From: Hyphomicrobiales bacterium
GTDB lineage: Bacteria > Pseudomonadota > Alphaproteobacteria > Rhizobiales > OSC116
NCBI GenBank assembly: GCA_002401855.1
Contig: NVUH01000026.1
Coordinates: 2,574-35,152, forward strand
Direction of reading: 5' to 3'
Length of the DNA stretch: 32,579 nucleotides
Position numbers and translations under genes: made by a program. The first letter of the stretch is position 1. Each line of letters starts with the position of its first letter. Positions 1 to 8,342 of this stretch are shown here, piece by piece. The notes under the pieces are model-generated. The model was given only the letters and a program-made list of their open reading frames with translations. It searched no databases and was not told where the DNA came from.

Positions 1-104
1 GCGGCGTTTTCGGTGAAACATTTAACTTTAGTTTCACCCCGCACGCCATGCGAGCCAGCAAAAGCGCCTAAACAGATTCTATCATTATCATTCGCTTTTG
101 CCAT
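1..104 (-). CDS. rimM: Ribosome maturation factor RimM, N-terminal fragment (gene runs off the left edge)
   Basis: RimM binds the 30S subunit (through ribosomal protein S19) and helps process and assemble the 16S rRNA 3' domain. Only the first 34 codons are in the window. The reverse strand from base 104 reads MAKANDNDRICLGAFAGSHG followed by VRGETKVKCFTENA, which matches the start of the RimM PRC-barrel/N-domain (consensus I-x-(V/L)-G-x-(F/I)-x-x-x-H-G-(V/I)-x-G-E). The start at 102-104 is preceded by an AGGAAA ribosome-binding site 12 nt after the rpsP stop, so it is translated from the same message as ffh and rpsP. The order ffh-rpsP-rimM is conserved in alphaproteobacteria; trmD and rplS would be expected beyond the left edge. 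Confidence 0.9.
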   Translation of the reverse strand, partial: MAKANDNDRICLGAFAGSHGVRGETKVKCFTENA

Positions 105-116
105 ACTATTTCCTAA

Positions 117-512
117 TTATTCAGCAGATGCTTCAGCAGCAGCTTCTTTAGCAGCCACAGCAGCTTCAGCCGCATCAGTAACTTTTTGTGCAGCTTCTTC
201 TAAACGTTCCTGAGCTTTACGGCCAGGTTTTGCTCTATTAGGATTATTGCGTGGTGCACGTTTAAGAATGCCAGCAGCATCTAGAAAACGAAGTACACGG
301 TCTGTAGGTTGAGCACCTGTAGACAACCAATGTTTAATACGGTCTTCAATCAAAATCACCCGATTTTCATCGTCTTTTGCCAAAGCTGGGTTATATGTAC
401 CCACTTTTTCGATATAACGGCCATCGCGCGGAGAACGCTCATCAGCCACAACAATACGGTAATAAGGACGCTTTTTAGAACCACCACGGGCCAAACGAAT
501 TTTAACTGCCAT
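117..512 (-). CDS. rpsP: 30S ribosomal protein bS16
   Basis: Small-subunit protein S16, needed for 30S assembly. The 131-residue product begins [20 protein letters not shown] and contains the diagnostic [14 protein letters not shown] segment at about residues 29-42. The S16 core ends near residue 82 and is followed by a basic stretch and then an Ala/Glu/Lys-rich tail (about residues 100-131) that is probably a charged helix. Such extended tails are common in alphaproteobacterial S16 and absent from the roughly 80-residue E. coli protein. It lies 58 nt downstream of ffh and 12 nt before rimM, all on the minus strand, as part of a ribosome/SRP operon. Confidence 0.97.
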   Translation of the reverse strand: MAVKIRLARGGSKKRPYYRIVVADERSPRDGRYIEKVGTYNPALAKDDENRVILIEDRIKHWLSTGAQPTDRVLRFLDAAGILKRAPRNNPNRAKPGRKAQERLEEAAQKVTDAAEAAVAAKEAAAEASAE

Positions 513-570
513 TTTCTTTTCTTTCTAGTTTATGAGCATGATGCTCAATTCTTTAATTTTAATTCTAACT

Positions 571-2097
571 TTATTTTTTCTTATTAGGTAGACCGCCCAA
601 ACCTGGCAAGCCTCCCAAACCGCCACCGCCTAAACCAGGCAAGCCGCCGCCCAAACCACGCGGCGCAGCGCCTAGTTGTTTTTGCATTTCTTCTAGCTTA
701 TTCACGTCAGGCATTTGTCCCGCCAAAGCCGATGTATCAATCTCTGGCATGGCTTGACCACCGCCGCCAAACATATTGCCCAACATGCTACCACGGCCAC
801 CTTTGGCCATTTTCTTCATCATATCAGCCATTTGGCGGTGCATTTTCAGCAATTTGTTAATTTCTGGCACACCGCGTCCACAACCAGCGGCAATACGCTT
901 TTTGCGCGAGGCGTTTAATAATTTCGGGTTGCGGCGTTCTTTTTTGGTCATCGACGAAATAATGGCCATTTGATATTTAAACATATCATCATCTAAATTC
1001 GCGCCCGCAAGCTGCTTTTTCATCTTGCCAATGCCGGGCAACAAGCTCATCACGCCGCTCATACCGCCCATTTTTTCCATCTGTTTCAGCTGGTCAGAAA
1101 GGTCGTTAAGGTCAAATTGGCCTTTGCGCATTTTCTTGGCCATGGCTTCGGCTTTTTCGGCATCAATCGCGTCAGCGGCTTTTTCCACCAAGGCCACAAT
1201 ATCGCCCATGCCCAAAATACGGCCAGCCACCCGTTTAGGGTCAAACACATCTAAATCTTCAGGCCGCTCGCCTGTGCCCAAAAACTTAATTGGGCAACCA
1301 GTTACAGCGCGCATAGACAATGCCGCACCGCCGCGGCCATCACCGTCAATACGAGTGAGAGCAATGCCTGTCACAGTCACTTTTTCATTAAACGCCCGCG
1401 CTACATTCACCGCGTCTTGACCTGTCAGGCTATCAGCCACAAGTAAGGTTTCGGCAGGCTTGATAATGTCACGCACCGCAGCCACTTCACCCATCAATTC
1501 ATCATCAATGTGCAAACGACCAGCCGTGTCAATCATCAACACATCATAACCGCCTAATTTGGCCGCAATTTGTGCGCGTTTGGCGATATCTAAAGGCTTT
1601 TGGCCTTCAACAATCGGCAGGGTTTCAACCCCAATGCTGCGGCCCAAAATAGCCAACTGTTCCTGCGCCGCTGGACGGTAGATATCCAACGAGGCCATCA
1701 AAACTTTTTTCTTATCCCGCTCGGTTAAGCGCTTGGCAAGCTTGGCTGTCATAGTGGTTTTACCAGAGCCTTGCAAACCAACCATCATCATGCCAACCGG
1801 CGGTACAGCATTCAGGTTCAAAGGCACAGCCTCATCACCCAACATGGCGACAAGTTCATCATGAACAATCTTGACCACCATCTGCCCCGGCTGCACAGAT
1901 TTTACCACCGCAGCGCCAATGGCTTGTTCTTTAACAGTGGCAATAAAGGCTTTGACCACATCTAATGAAACGTCAGCTTCAATCAGCGCGCGTCTAATTT
2001 CGCGCATGGCGGCGTTGACATCAGACTCGCTAAGCGCACCGCGCCCTGTAATCTTGTCAAATATATCGCCTAATCGGTCTGATAAGCTTTCAAACAT
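571..2097 (-). CDS. ffh: Signal recognition particle GTPase Ffh (SRP54)
   Basis: Ffh binds 4.5S RNA and signal sequences of nascent membrane proteins and delivers them to FtsY and SecYEG. The 508-residue protein has the N domain (about 1-90), a G domain with the P-loop GLQGSGKTT at 107-115, DTAGR at 190-194 and the guanine-specificity motif TRID at 248-251, then the methionine-rich M domain with the RNA-binding SRKKRIAAGCGRG segment near residue 393. E. coli Ffh has 453 residues; the excess here is a C-terminal Gly/Leu/Pro-rich tail ending in repeated GLGG units (about 475-504), frequent in alphaproteobacteria. It is the first gene of the ffh-rpsP-rimM unit and has a clear upstream promoter at 2265-2293. 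Confidence 0.97.
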   Translation of the reverse strand: MFESLSDRLGDIFDKITGRGALSESDVNAAMREIRRALIEADVSLDVVKAFIATVKEQAIGAAVVKSVQPGQMVVKIVHDELVAMLGDEAVPLNLNAVPPVGMMMVGLQGSGKTTMTAKLAKRLTERDKKKVLMASLDIYRPAAQEQLAILGRSIGVETLPIVEGQKPLDIAKRAQIAAKLGGYDVLMIDTAGRLHIDDELMGEVAAVRDIIKPAETLLVADSLTGQDAVNVARAFNEKVTVTGIALTRIDGDGRGGAALSMRAVTGCPIKFLGTGERPEDLDVFDPKRVAGRILGMGDIVALVEKAADAIDAEKAEAMAKKMRKGQFDLNDLSDQLKQMEKMGGMSGVMSLLPGIGKMKKQLAGANLDDDMFKYQMAIISSMTKKERRNPKLLNASRKKRIAAGCGRGVPEINKLLKMHRQMADMMKKMAKGGRGSMLGNMFGGGGQAMPEIDTSALAGQMPDVNKLEEMQKQLGAAPRGLGGGLPGLGGGGLGGLPGLGGLPNKKK

Positions 2098-2471
2098 TTA
2101 AAATACCTTATAAATCAAAACCCAAACAGCAATGAAATCACCCAAGGGCGCAACGCGCTATTGGATGTTAACTTTCATATCTCCCATTATATATTGGTTT
2201 AAATACCCAAAATACAATATGTATATGACCGTTTAGAGTTTAGACTCTTAATGAACTTGGCCGCAAAATATGCCGATGTTCCCCACATGTCAAGTAAAGA
2301 ATATTAGCTTCCCCTATATAGGCTTATGGTTAATCAATGGTTAAGTTAGCAATCTACACACGCCTTGCAAACAGGTATATTTATCAGCCGTTTAATATGT
2401 TGACTTGGCATACAAAAAAACTAGAATCCAGCCCACTGAATCGTTTTGATACAACAATAACCGAGGCAATG
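2098..2471. other. Divergent intergenic region between ffh and the surface lipoprotein gene
   Basis: AT-rich spacer of about 370 nt between two divergent genes. It contains the minus-strand ffh promoter (2265-2293). I find no equally good plus-strand promoter for the lipoprotein; a TTGACT at 2399-2404 has no good -10 partner. An open frame extends back from the lipoprotein to 2337, but the residues it adds do not look like a protein N-terminus. Confidence 0.5.
2265..2293 (-). promoter_or_regulatory. Sigma-70-type promoter of the ffh-rpsP-rimM operon
   Basis: On the minus strand a perfect -35 hexamer TTGACA (2288-2293) is followed after exactly 17 nt by TATTTT (2265-2270). Transcription would begin near 2258 and leave a 5' leader of about 160 nt before the ffh start at 2097. 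The leader is AT-rich and has only short inverted repeats (for example AGAGT/ACTCT at about 2235-2248), so I see no recognisable riboswitch. The assignment rests on hexamer match and spacing only. Confidence 0.65.
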
Positions 2472-3512
2472 ATGAAAACAATTATACTACCTGTAAGCAT
2501 GTTAAGCGCGCTAGCACTTACCGCTTGCATCCCCCTAGATAGTGATAAAGTTGGATTGGATTTTGATTTTGCATCCGAATCCACTACAGCATTAACAAAA
2601 GGCAACTTCGACCCAACAAAAACCAAATTCAGCGCATCAAAAAAAACCAGTGCTGGACTTAACGGTGTCGACATCTCGACCAATGTATCTGCCCTTGCCA
2701 ACGGCACCAGCCTCATTAAAAGTGGCGATGGTTGGGACCGAGTGCAAAACCACCCTATAACCATCGGCATGGATATAAAAGTGAGTGTAGCCCTTGCCGC
2801 TGCGACCAGCGGTAACATTGATGCCGCAACAATCGGAAACGCCAACCTAGCCATTAAAGGCAATTTGGGCAGCACAGCCACATTTGCCGAATTTGAATCA
2901 GACCCCGATGGAACGTTAAACGGCAAAAGCGTATCCGATTTATCCGCCAGTGATTTTATCCCTGCAGGCGGCACCATCAGAGCCATTATCAGCGATGGTA
3001 CATTGCTGGAATATGCCACCAACCTATTAACTCCTTACGAGGAGATTACTGAAACAAACTTATACGGTGCCTACAGAAATGGCGATCAATATACCGCATT
3101 TTTTGCCGCAGGTACCGATGGCACCGTCGCCAGCACTGTGGCAAACAAATCCACTGCCAGCAAATATGACATAGATTTCCGCGGCATGGCCAATTGGGGC
3201 GGCACAGATTACTACGGCCTGAAAGGCACAGGTAACTTGAATGTTAACTTTAATGCTGGCACATACACGGGCGACATTACGGTTACAAACGACTCCTCCA
3301 CCCTTGGTGAGATTGCTTTTTCAGGTTCATCAACCAACACTGTCACCTTTACGACCAATGAAGCCACCTATACGCCCACTAGCCAAGACGCAGTCACTGG
3401 TTATATAGAAGGCAGCGCTTATGGCAGTGACGCTGCCACCTTTATGGGCACCGCTGATTTTATTGATGGTACAGATATATTGGTCGGCGCATACAATGCC
3501 ACGATCAAATAA
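2472..3512 (+). CDS. TbpB-like surface lipoprotein, probable Slam (type XI secretion) cargo
   Basis: The 346-residue product starts with a lipoprotein signal peptide (MKTIILPVSMLSALALTAC) whose lipobox LTAC places the lipidated cysteine at residue 19. The ATG at 2472 is preferred: GAGG (2463-2466) lies 5 nt upstream, whereas the longer frame from 2337 puts 45 unlikely residues before the signal peptide. The mature protein is rich in Gly, Thr, Ser and Asn. Its last ~110 residues contain FRGMANWGGTDYYGLKGTG, NVNFNAGTYTGDITV and a final GAYNATIK, resembling the eight-stranded barrel domain of transferrin-binding-protein-B-like lipoproteins, the part recognised by Slam translocators. The next gene encodes a Slam homologue, which strongly supports a surface-exposed lipoprotein. 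The ligand cannot be told: heme or metal binding is possible for the family but nothing here shows it. Confidence 0.8.
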   Translation: MKTIILPVSMLSALALTACIPLDSDKVGLDFDFASESTTALTKGNFDPTKTKFSASKKTSAGLNGVDISTNVSALANGTSLIKSGDGWDRVQNHPITIGMDIKVSVALAAATSGNIDAATIGNANLAIKGNLGSTATFAEFESDPDGTLNGKSVSDLSASDFIPAGGTIRAIISDGTLLEYATNLLTPYEEITETNLYGAYRNGDQYTAFFAAGTDGTVASTVANKSTASKYDIDFRGMANWGGTDYYGLKGTGNLNVNFNAGTYTGDITVTNDSSTLGEIAFSGSSTNTVTFTTNEATYTPTSQDAVTGYIEGSAYGSDAATFMGTADFIDGTDILVGAYNATIK

Positions 3513-3520
3513 TTTATTCA

Positions 3521-3554
3521 AGCAAAGGGGTGCATCTGCCCTCTTTGCTTTTTT
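3521..3554 (+). terminator. Rho-independent terminator between lipoprotein and slam genes
   Basis: AGCAAAG (3521-3527) pairs with CTTTGCT (3543-3549); GGG can extend the stem against CCC past one bulged T. Six T residues follow (3549-3554). It lies 8 nt after the lipoprotein stop and 65 nt before the slam start, so it probably gives more cargo than translocator mRNA. Confidence 0.75.
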
Positions 3555-3618
3555 ACAACTTAATGTTATATCTTGGCTAAGTTATGAAAAAAAATTCTAA
3601 ATTATGAGCCTTCAATAA

Positions 3619-5016
3619 ATGATTCGCCCCCCAAAAATAGCAATTCTACTTTCCACCCTTTACATAGTTTTCATGTCGGCTTTGATGCCAACATTAGCTT
3701 CAGCTGCAACTGAACAAATTCAAACCATCGACTTAACCAAAATGGCTGATGGCAAACGCCTCAAATTCGCAGCTTATCTGATCGAAAACAACCAGGCCGA
3801 CAAAGCCATTCAGGCCATCACCTTTAAAAAATTTGCAACCAAACCCGATATCATCTCGGCTGAGAGCATGCTAGCTGATGCATTATTTTTTATGGGAAAA
3901 AAGAACCAAGCCATTGTCATTTTGCGCAAATTATTAGCGCTCGACCCAAATCTAACCTTAGTTCGCTATAAATTAGCCAGAATGCTATTTGCCACTGAAG
4001 ATGATTTGGCAGCAAAACATCATTTCCAAATCTTGCGTGCCGCAATTGACGATGACAAAGTTCAATTCCTCATCAACAAATCTTTAAGCCAAATCGATTT
4101 GCGCAAAAGGTGGTTTTTCAACGTCGGCGGTAATATATTGCCGCAAAGCAATATTAATGGCGGCAGCTCCGAAGATACATATTATTGCGAAGACACCGCA
4201 TCAACCCCAGAGGGCATTGAACAATGGACCAATCTACTCGCCTCTTTTGGCCTAGATTGCAAAGCTGGCATCCCAATAGCCTCAAACGATCAAGCCCAAT
4301 CAGGCATGGTCATCAGCGCCAATATGTCGGGCGGTTATCGTTTCAGATTGGCACAAAATGCCAGTTGGACCATACGTGCCACGGGCGGATATATGCGATA
4401 CCCTACCACAGACGATGTCATCACCTTAGCCATGAATATGGGTCCAACCATTCGCTTAAGCAATGCCAGTAAAGTGAACATCGATGCGCAGGCTTCAATC
4501 AGCATATCCGCTAAAAAAATCAGCCAAAAACATTATGCCATCAGCACTACATTTGACCAAGTTTTCACCCCCAAACTATTGGGCAGTTTAACCGCCGCTT
4601 GGGGCAAAACCGAAAACCTAGTCAATACCGACTATAGCAACACACTCGCTAGTTTAAATGGCTCACTACAAATCTCAATCGACAAAACCAGCTTTGTGCG
4701 CTTACTTGGTGGTGTGTCACGCAGCGAATATCTTGCCCCCAACCTATCTTATTGGGAGCTCAGCGGCGGACTTGGCTATTATAAAGAGTTTAAACATGGC
4801 ATCACCTTATATTCTGAAGCTGATATTGCCTATAAAACCAAACCGCTTGAAGCCATCACAAATTATAAATTCAGCACCAAATTATCCAAACGCGATTTCA
4901 ATTTTTTGGGCTTCACCCCGCAACTTATTTATACTTATAATCGAGACGATAGTAACATTAACCGCAATGATACAGATGCCCATACATGGAGCATTGGCTT
5001 AACTAGGTCATTTTAA
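3619..5016 (+). CDS. Slam-family outer-membrane translocator (surface lipoprotein assembly modifier, DUF560; type XI secretion)
   Basis: Slam proteins move lipoproteins such as TbpB across the outer membrane. The 465-residue product has a signal peptide (cleavage near TLASA, residue 29), a TPR-like alpha-helical periplasmic region (about 45-155, including the helix pair around LLALDPNLTLVRYKLARMLF at 105-124), then a beta-strand-rich barrel (about 163-465) ending in the terminal phenylalanine GLTRSF typical of outer-membrane proteins. NILPQSNIN at 172-180 matches the conserved start of the Slam barrel (x-x-P-x-S-N-I-N). An insertion after it holds two cysteines (C190, C214) that may bridge an extracellular loop. 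The APH-like gene starts on the base after its stop. Assignment comes from architecture, motif and cargo neighbour; I could not run a profile search. Confidence 0.85.
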   Translation: MIRPPKIAILLSTLYIVFMSALMPTLASAATEQIQTIDLTKMADGKRLKFAAYLIENNQADKAIQAITFKKFATKPDIISAESMLADALFFMGKKNQAIVILRKLLALDPNLTLVRYKLARMLFATEDDLAAKHHFQILRAAIDDDKVQFLINKSLSQIDLRKRWFFNVGGNILPQSNINGGSSEDTYYCEDTASTPEGIEQWTNLLASFGLDCKAGIPIASNDQAQSGMVISANMSGGYRFRLAQNASWTIRATGGYMRYPTTDDVITLAMNMGPTIRLSNASKVNIDAQASISISAKKISQKHYAISTTFDQVFTPKLLGSLTAAWGKTENLVNTDYSNTLASLNGSLQISIDKTSFVRLLGGVSRSEYLAPNLSYWELSGGLGYYKEFKHGITLYSEADIAYKTKPLEAITNYKFSTKLSKRDFNFLGFTPQLIYTYNRDDSNINRNDTDAHTWSIGLTRSF

Positions 5017-5964
5017 ATGCGCGCAGGATGGCAAGCTGAAAAGCAGATACTCATCTCTAATCAGCTTATCAACCAAATGTGCCAAATGGCCTTTGGCAGC
5101 GCCGACTATAGCAATATCACCTTGCTGAGTGGCGGACGCTCACACCAAAATCATTTAGTGACATTGAAAAGCGGTATACAGGTGGTTTTACGCGTTGGTA
5201 AAAATCAAGCCAGCTTGCAAAAACAATATGCCCTGTCACAAAAATTATGGGGCAAATTGCCTGTACCGCGTTTTATATCGCAAGTCATGAGTGCAAACGA
5301 AAATAACCATTTCGCTTTTTTAGAGTTTAAACGTGGCGAAAGGCTGGCAAATTTACAACAATTACCAACCGCCGACCAAGCCCAATTGGCCTTTGAATTG
5401 GGTGAATATCTGGCCTTAATACATAGCCAGGCTTTTAAAACCTCTGGTGAATTTGGCATAAGTTTAACAGTCGATCACGCCTATGATATGAGCCCTAAAG
5501 GTTTGATAGAGTTTGTTGCCATTTCCCTCAACAAAGCCGTCGATAATGGCTATATATCCACGGCACAAAGCCGCTCATATTGCGCCAAATTTGAGATAAA
5601 AATACAAATATTAAATGAGTGGCAACATGGCAATTGCCTAATCCATGCTGATTTGAATGAAGACAATATCCTACATTATGATGGCCACATCAGCGCCATA
5701 TTGGATTGGGAATTTACCTTAGCTGGCCATCCAGCTATGGACTTTGGTAAATTCACCCGCACACCTTATATAAACTGTCCTATATTCTTAGAAAACCTGT
5801 GTGATAGCTATTATCTAACCCACAAAAACCTGCCCGCCAATTGGGATGACATAGCGAGCGTAGTGGATTTAATCTCATGGGCAGAATTTTTGAGTCGTAA
5901 AAATCTAAACCCCGATGTTAAAATCAGTGCAATTAAAAAATTTAAGGCAATTTTAGCAGGCTAA
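5017..5964 (+). CDS. Aminoglycoside phosphotransferase/choline kinase-fold protein (APH family)
   Basis: A 315-residue predicted small-molecule kinase of the protein-kinase-like APH superfamily. The N-lobe has LLSGGRSHQNHLVTLKSG (about 36-53) followed by VVLRVG, whose arginine lies where the ATP-binding lysine usually sits. The catalytic loop is HADLNEDN at 210-217 (D212 the expected base, N217 metal-binding), and DWEF at 230-233 is the metal-binding DFG-equivalent. There is no signal peptide, so it should be cytoplasmic. Its ATG directly abuts the slam stop codon and the next gene begins 1 nt after its own stop, so the three are translationally coupled. The substrate is unknown; sugar, choline, ethanolamine or amino-alcohol phosphorylation are all possible. 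Nothing suggests antibiotic resistance. Confidence 0.75.
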   Translation: MRAGWQAEKQILISNQLINQMCQMAFGSADYSNITLLSGGRSHQNHLVTLKSGIQVVLRVGKNQASLQKQYALSQKLWGKLPVPRFISQVMSANENNHFAFLEFKRGERLANLQQLPTADQAQLAFELGEYLALIHSQAFKTSGEFGISLTVDHAYDMSPKGLIEFVAISLNKAVDNGYISTAQSRSYCAKFEIKIQILNEWQHGNCLIHADLNEDNILHYDGHISAILDWEFTLAGHPAMDFGKFTRTPYINCPIFLENLCDSYYLTHKNLPANWDDIASVVDLISWAEFLSRKNLNPDVKISAIKKFKAILAG

Positions 5965-5965
5965 A

Positions 5966-6550
5966 ATGAGACATCTAAAAATCTATACCACTATATTTCT
6001 GTCTATGTGCTTCGCATTCCCTGCCCTCGCTGCCCAAGATGAATATTTAACTGCCCAAGAGCTGCAAGACATTATGCGTGGCGACAATCTTTGGTGCTAT
6101 AATTACACAGATTCATGTGGCTGGATTGAAGACATAAATTTAAGTGAAAACAAACTCACCCAATGGTTTAAAGAATATGACACGGGCGATAGAATCATGC
6201 TTAAATTTGCTCCTATTCACCTTTCAGATCAAATGATGTGCGACGTAACAGCCATACCCAATGAAAACTTTAACATTCAATATTACGCTGACCTCACCAA
6301 TAGCTGGCAAGCAGTCGAAAAAATTGCCGAAATTCTTGAATATTCCGAGCAACATAAAACTCAAACTTTGGCCGATTACAACGAATTTGCCAGCTGCTAT
6401 AGCTATATTAACCGCGGCTTCACCGATAAAGGCCATCGCCAATTGGAACAAGTGATATTTACCAACGGCAAACGCCAAGCCCATACCGACATGGTATCCA
6501 TCATCCCCAAATTACAAATGCACGGCGTAAAGCTAACAGTAAAACCCTAA
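5966..6550 (+). CDS. Small secreted protein with four cysteines, function unknown
   Basis: I do not recognise a family. The 194-residue product has a standard Sec signal peptide (MRHLKIYTTIFLSMCFAFPA then LAA, cleavage near residue 23). The mature part has four cysteines (C44, C51, C92, C144), an even number that suggests two disulfides in the periplasm or outside the cell, and is rich in aromatic residues (for example NLWCYNYTDSCGWIED at 41-56). There is no lipobox and no membrane segment. It starts 1 nt after the APH-like stop and is the last gene of the slam unit, followed by a hairpin over its stop codon. Context suggests a role alongside the surface lipoprotein system, but that is inference only. 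Confidence 0.7.
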   Translation: MRHLKIYTTIFLSMCFAFPALAAQDEYLTAQELQDIMRGDNLWCYNYTDSCGWIEDINLSENKLTQWFKEYDTGDRIMLKFAPIHLSDQMMCDVTAIPNENFNIQYYADLTNSWQAVEKIAEILEYSEQHKTQTLADYNEFASCYSYINRGFTDKGHRQLEQVIFTNGKRQAHTDMVSIIPKLQMHGVKLTVKP

Positions 6551-6566
6551 AGCTGCGCTTTAGGGT
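6544..6566 (+). terminator. Hairpin over the stop codon of the slam operon
   Basis: ACCCTAAAGC (6544-6553) and GCTTTAGGGT (6557-6566) form a perfect 10-bp stem with a 3-nt loop. The TAA stop of the preceding gene (6548-6550) lies in the left arm. There is no T-run after it, so it may act as an mRNA 3' end stabiliser or a weak terminator. Confidence 0.45.
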
Positions 6567-6606
6567 CGGTTTATACTTGGCCCCTGCGGGCGCTTGCATC
6601 CGCAAG

Positions 6607-6862
6607 CTTGCTACGCCTAACGGCGACGGCCAGTCGGCCTTGCCTCACCCTACGGGCGAGGACTTTTTTCCCATGAAAAGCACAATGAGTAAATTATATG
6701 GCACTTATACTCGGTGTATCGCCAAACTCTAGCTCACTAAGCGTAATGTAGTTAAGTTGGGTGGTGAACCCGCCCCCAACCAACGGCTGAGTGGCTTAGC
6801 TAGAGAACGGAGCGAACGAGCGCGCCCGAGCGAAGCACAAAGTGCCCTTGGGGTGCAGTGCC
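6607..6862 (-). repeat. Dispersed intergenic repeat, copy A (inverted relative to copy B at 22138-22429)
   Basis: This 256-nt stretch aligns with the reverse complement of 22138-22429. Shared blocks in the same order include ACGCCTAACGGCGAC, GCACAATGAGTAA, GAGTGGCTTAGCTAGAGA, CGGAGCGAACGAG and CAAAGTGCCCTTGGGGTGCA. By eye most aligned positions agree, with several small indels. It is dense in short inverted repeats (for example GGCC/GGCC near 6628-6639) and carries no credible gene. It fills most of the 342-nt gap (6551-6892) between the slam operon and lpd. No transposase is present, so a non-autonomous mobile element or extragenic repeat family is likely. Confidence 0.75.
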
Positions 6863-6873
6863 AAACATAAATC

Positions 6874-6900
6874 ATTCTTAACTCAATTGGGGTTAAGAAT
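6874..6900 (-). terminator. Possible terminator hairpin at the end of lpd
   Basis: ATTCTTAAC (6874-6882) and GTTAAGAAT (6892-6900) form a perfect 9-bp stem with a 9-nt loop, covering the lpd stop codon (6893-6895). No long T-run follows on the minus strand, so it is a weak or Rho-assisted terminator at best. Confidence 0.4.
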
Positions 6901-8296
6901 GTATCTGGCGCTTATCAACCGCCATCGCCGCTTCCTTAACAGCTTCTGACATAGTTGGATGCGCATGACATGAACGGGCTAAATCTTCTGATGAGCCGCC
7001 AAATTCCATCAGCAACACAACTTCATGAATCATCTCGCCAGCACTCGCACCGACAATATGGCAACCCAATACTTTATCCGTGGCTTTATCAGCAATAAAT
7101 TTTACAAAACCATCTGTTTTAAGCATGGCTTTGGCGCGTCCGTTGGCACTGAACGGGAATTTGCCAACATTATAAGCCACACCTTCGGCTTTTAACTGCT
7201 CTTCCGTTTTACCAACAGTGGCAATTTCAGGCATGGTGTAAACCACACCAGGAATGACATCATAATTCACATGGCCAGCTTGGCCGACCAAAATCTCGGC
7301 CAGAGCCACACCTTCTTCTTCAGCTTTATGCGCCAACATCGGGCCAACCACCACATCACCAATCGCGTAAATTCCATCAACATTGGTTTTAAAATGCCTA
7401 TCAATCGCCACACGGCCGCGTTCATCCAATTTAACCCCAACCGCATCTAAACCAAGGCCAGCAGTAAACGGGCGGCGGCCAATCGCCACCAATACAATGT
7501 CGGCATCCAGCACTTCAGCTTTGCCACCTTTGGCAGCCTCAACCGAAACTTTAACACCTTTTGCCGATGTTTCAGTGCCGACAACTTTCGTACCAAGTTT
7601 AAAGTTAAAGCCTTGCTTTTTCAGCATGCGGGTAAAGTTTTTAACCACTTCACCATCCATACCTGGCAGAATATTATCCAAAAATTCAACCACTGTCACT
7701 TCAGCACCCAAACGGCTCCACACACTGCCAAGCTCAAGGCCAATGACACCGCCACCAACCACAATCAGTTTTTTCGGCACGCCTTTTAACTCTAGGCCAC
7801 CAGTCGAGGAAACAATCTTGTCCTCATCAATCTCAACACCAGGCAGAGGCATCACTTCAGAGCCTGTGGCAATGATGATATTCTTGGCACTAAGCTCAGT
7901 CACTTTGCCATCATCATCAGTCACGGCAACTTTACCCACCGCTAAAATTTTTCCCATGCCTTGGAATACAGTGATTTTATTTTTCTTAAACAGATAATCA
8001 ATGCCAGCTGTATTGCCGTCTATAACCTTCTGTTTATGTGACATCATATTGCCAAGGTTAAGCTTAGGCGCGCCAACATCAATGCCCAAAGTGGCAAAAT
8101 TATGTTCGGCTTCTTCAAACATTTCAGAGGCATGCAACAAAGCTTTTGAAGGAATGCAACCAACATTAAGGCAAGTGCCGCCATGCGCATGGCGTTTTTC
8201 AACCACAGCCACTTTTAGGCCGAGTTGCGCCGCACGTATCGCACCAACATAACCGCCAGGGCCTGTACCAATCACCACAATATCAAAATCACTCAT
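6893..8296 (-). CDS. lpd: Dihydrolipoyl dehydrogenase (E3)
   Basis: FAD enzyme that reoxidises the dihydrolipoyl groups of 2-oxoacid dehydrogenases with NAD+; here the E3 for 2-oxoglutarate dehydrogenase, possibly shared with pyruvate dehydrogenase. The 467-residue protein has the FAD-binding GTGPGG at 10-15, the redox-active disulfide motif GGTCLNVGCIPSK (C42, C47), the NAD-binding GGGVIGLELG near 180-190, the second FAD motif YAIGDV, and the C-terminal dimer-interface catalytic pair H446/E451 in HAHPTMSEAVKEA. Length is as expected. It closes the sucA-sucB-VOC-lpd unit, with an AAGGA ribosome-binding site in the 46-nt gap after the VOC gene. Confidence 0.97.
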   Translation of the reverse strand: MSDFDIVVIGTGPGGYVGAIRAAQLGLKVAVVEKRHAHGGTCLNVGCIPSKALLHASEMFEEAEHNFATLGIDVGAPKLNLGNMMSHKQKVIDGNTAGIDYLFKKNKITVFQGMGKILAVGKVAVTDDDGKVTELSAKNIIIATGSEVMPLPGVEIDEDKIVSSTGGLELKGVPKKLIVVGGGVIGLELGSVWSRLGAEVTVVEFLDNILPGMDGEVVKNFTRMLKKQGFNFKLGTKVVGTETSAKGVKVSVEAAKGGKAEVLDADIVLVAIGRRPFTAGLGLDAVGVKLDERGRVAIDRHFKTNVDGIYAIGDVVVGPMLAHKAEEEGVALAEILVGQAGHVNYDVIPGVVYTMPEIATVGKTEEQLKAEGVAYNVGKFPFSANGRAKAMLKTDGFVKFIADKATDKVLGCHIVGASAGEMIHEVVLLMEFGGSSEDLARSCHAHPTMSEAVKEAAMAVDKRQIHS

Positions 8297-8342
8297 TTCA
8301 AAAAATCCTTAGTTATTTATCCTCGCCCAACCAATTGTCCAA

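Noticed and set aside
2337..2471. N-terminal extension of the surface lipoprotein (45 residues before MKTIIL)
   Set aside because: It would put a lipoprotein signal peptide in the middle of the protein, and the GAGG site points to the internal ATG.
5017..5964. Antibiotic-resistance aminoglycoside kinase
   Set aside because: Only the superfamily fold and motifs match; context and sequence do not point to a resistance enzyme.
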